6,966 nucleotides of DNA, from NCBI GenBank assembly GCA_023264135.1, contig JALQSZ010000081.1, positions 1-6,966 on the forward strand. Direction: 5' to 3'. The position numbers were made by a program, and so were the translations under genes. The DNA comes from Acidimicrobiales bacterium (GTDB taxonomy: Bacteria > Actinomycetota > Acidimicrobiia > Acidimicrobiales > Acidimicrobilacustridaceae). The notes under the pieces are model-generated. The model saw only the letters and a program-made list of their open reading frames with translations. It was not told where the DNA came from and searched no databases. The stretch's first letter is position 1. Each line of letters begins with the position of its first letter. This document shows positions 6,869 to 6,966 of this stretch, piece after piece.

Positions 6869-6966
6869 TCAGGAGAGAGCTGCGAATCTTTCGGTCAACC
6901 AGGCTTTGGCGTCGGCGATGGAACTTTGGGGCAGCGAGAAGTGATCGTCGTCGGGGTAGGACTTCA
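6869..6966 (-). CDS. Probable alpha/beta hydrolase, C-terminal tail (rest outside window)
   Basis: Only the last 31 codons and the TGA stop (6869-6871) of a minus-strand gene are visible; the start lies beyond the right edge. The tail reads KSYPDDDHFSLPQSSIADAK then AWLTERFAALS. A Tyr-Pro, acidic residues and His, then about 15 residues and a final amphipathic AWLTERFA helix, is what the end of many lipase- and esterase-like alpha/beta hydrolases looks like. His8 of the visible part would be the catalytic-triad His. The frame is open throughout and ends 18 bp before the MFS start on the same strand, so it is probably the upstream member of that operon. The family call rests on this short motif only and could be wrong. 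Confidence 0.5.
   Translation of the reverse strand, partial: KSYPDDDHFSLPQSSIADAKAWLTERFAALS

Noticed and set aside
6699..6944. Plus-strand frame running across the MFS start
   Set aside because: It overlaps the MFS gene and the hydrolase tail antisense, has no ribosome binding site and no recognisable motif.
1..6966. Mobile element, CRISPR array, tRNA or other RNA gene, phage or defence system
   Set aside because: No transposase, direct-repeat array, terminal repeats, tRNA-like folds or defence domains were seen, and the genes are normal metabolic and transport families.

Overview
This 7 kb window is gene-dense bacterial DNA of moderately high GC, with eight coding regions (two cut by the window ends) and almost no non-coding sequence. 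The gene content suggests an actinobacterium. The pointers are a short-chain dehydrogenase of the mycofactocin-associated type, a Sulfotransfer_3-type sulfotransferase, a short alkylsulfatase-like metallo-beta-lactamase protein, GTG starts and a lipoprotein gene without a Shine-Dalgarno sequence. An Acidimicrobiia-like lineage would fit the intermediate GC, but that is inference; no rRNA or other marker gene is present.

Positions 1-2937 (+ strand) form one tight operon. It holds the C-terminal part of an SDR oxidoreductase, then 14 bp later a PAPS-type sulfotransferase, then by a 4-base ATGA overlap a metallo-beta-lactamase-fold protein with a C-terminal alkylsulfatase-type dimerisation region. 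A dehydrogenase, a sulfate-adding enzyme and a protein related to sulfate-ester hydrolases made from one message suggest handling of a hydroxylated lipid, sterol or other small alcohol. The last protein lacks two expected metal-binding histidines, so it may not be an ordinary sulfatase.

Positions 2950-3444 (- strand) encode a small secreted cupin lipoprotein that converges on the operon with a 12 bp gap. A 120 bp divergent intergenic region (3445-3564) separates it from the mycofactocin-type SDR at 3565-4374 (+). That region holds a perfect 7-bp inverted repeat and is the only substantial non-coding stretch in the window.

Positions 4391-6966 (- strand) form a second operon, read right to left: the C-terminal tail of a probable alpha/beta hydrolase, a 14-TM DHA2-type MFS exporter 18 bp later, and a four-TM DUF4239-type membrane protein 9 bp after that. 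It converges on the SDR with a 16 bp gap. No tRNA, rRNA, mobile element, CRISPR array or convincing terminator was seen. The region reads as chromosomal secondary-metabolism or lipid-metabolism DNA rather than a mobile island. The most notable points are the sulfotransferase/sulfatase-like pair with its altered metal site, and the palindrome before the mycofactocin-type SDR.
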